Source: JBCBKZ01 sp039026975
GTDB taxonomy: Bacteria; Bacteroidota; Bacteroidia; J057
Assembly (NCBI GenBank): GCA_039026975.1
Contig: JBCCLI010000369.1
Coordinates: 1 to 6,684 of the forward strand
Length of the DNA: 6,684 nucleotides
Direction of reading: 5' to 3'
The stretch's first letter is position 1, and each line of letters starts with the position of its first letter. Below the pieces are notes generated by a model, which worked only from the letters and a program-made list of their open reading frames with translations, did not search any database and was not told the origin of the DNA. Of this stretch, positions 6,509 through 6,684 are shown in pieces. Position numbers and translations under genes: made by a program.

Positions 6509-6684
6509 CTATTTCTGAAAGGAAATCCAGTCCACTTCTGCAAGTTGTTCTCTCCCGTTATTTCCCTTACTAGCTACCAGGAATAGGGCCTGCTTTCCCT
6601 CTTGGGGAGAAATACGCACGCTTTTCTCTTCCCAGCTATTAGTACCTCTCAGGGAAATACTACCTATTTCTGGTCCCTCCTCTG
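6509..6684 (-). CDS. C-terminal end of a probable secreted protein with a CBM6-like carbohydrate-binding domain (partial)
   Basis: A minus-strand frame enters at the right edge and ends at TAG (6511-6509), giving the last 57 residues. The pattern is that of the final strands of a CBM6-type beta-sandwich: GSISLRGTNSWEE (residues 7-19), then a strand before GKQALFLVASKG (29-40), and the terminal VDWISFQK (50-57). Family members typically show a W-E(E)-W-like segment, 'G.H.LYL.F.G' and a final 'DWF.F'. Such modules sit at the C-terminus of secreted glycoside hydrolases and sugar or cytochrome-type dehydrogenases in Bacteroidota. The catalytic part is outside the window. It has no evident functional link to the McrBC genes and probably marks the edge of the defence segment. 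The domain call rests on a short tail and remembered consensus. Confidence 0.6.
   Translation of the reverse strand, partial: EEGPEIGSISLRGTNSWEEKSVRISPQEGKQALFLVASKGNNGREQLAEVDWISFQK

Noticed and set aside
1..6684. CRISPR array, tRNA, integrase or insertion-sequence genes, terminal inverted repeats of a mobile element.
   Set aside because: No regularly spaced repeats, cloverleaf, or transposase/recombinase-like frames were found on either strand. The intergenic repeats are too short to define an element.

Overview
The window carries a minus-strand cluster built around a McrBC-type (Type IV) restriction module. It most resembles an accessory defence locus in a Bacteroidota chromosome. That taxonomic guess rests on weak signs: moderate GC by eye, no consistent Shine-Dalgarno sequences, and an upstream neighbour that ends in what looks like a CBM6-type carbohydrate-binding domain, a common C-terminal module of secreted Bacteroidota proteins. 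No rRNA, tRNA, CRISPR array, integrase or transposase is visible.

In transcription order (right to left) the layout is as follows. (1) 6684-6509: the last 57 codons of a probable secreted carbohydrate-binding protein, cut by the window edge. (2) 6508-6259: a 250-bp intergenic stretch with three dyads, including a 42-bp palindrome, and a possible degenerate repeat. (3) 6258-4246: McrB-like AAA+ NTPase, 670 aa, with an N-terminal region I cannot assign firmly. (4) 4242-3229: McrC-like PD-(D/E)xK nuclease subunit, 337 aa, starting 3 nt after the mcrB stop. (5) 3228-2403: an 826-bp segment that separates mcrC from the next large gene. It holds a small hypothetical ORF (3050-2658) with a doubtful 5' end, then an 85-codon open frame with a hydrophobic segment but no normal start codon, plus several hairpins. 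(6) 2402-1: the first 800 codons of a large superfamily 1 (UPF1-like) helicase, open through the left edge. Its Walker A motif is at residues 472-479, a long partly coiled-coil stretch follows, and the later helicase motifs lie outside the window.

McrB and McrC are expected to work as one complex: McrB forms the NTP-driven ring that recognises the target and McrC is the associated nuclease. The large helicase is on the same strand directly downstream and could be a third effector of an extended McrBC system. McrBC-helicase associations are known (for example the CoCoNuT class), but the long coiled coil that defines CoCoNuT McrB proteins is not obvious here. The segment between mcrC and the helicase is the least explained part and looks partly decayed or rearranged.
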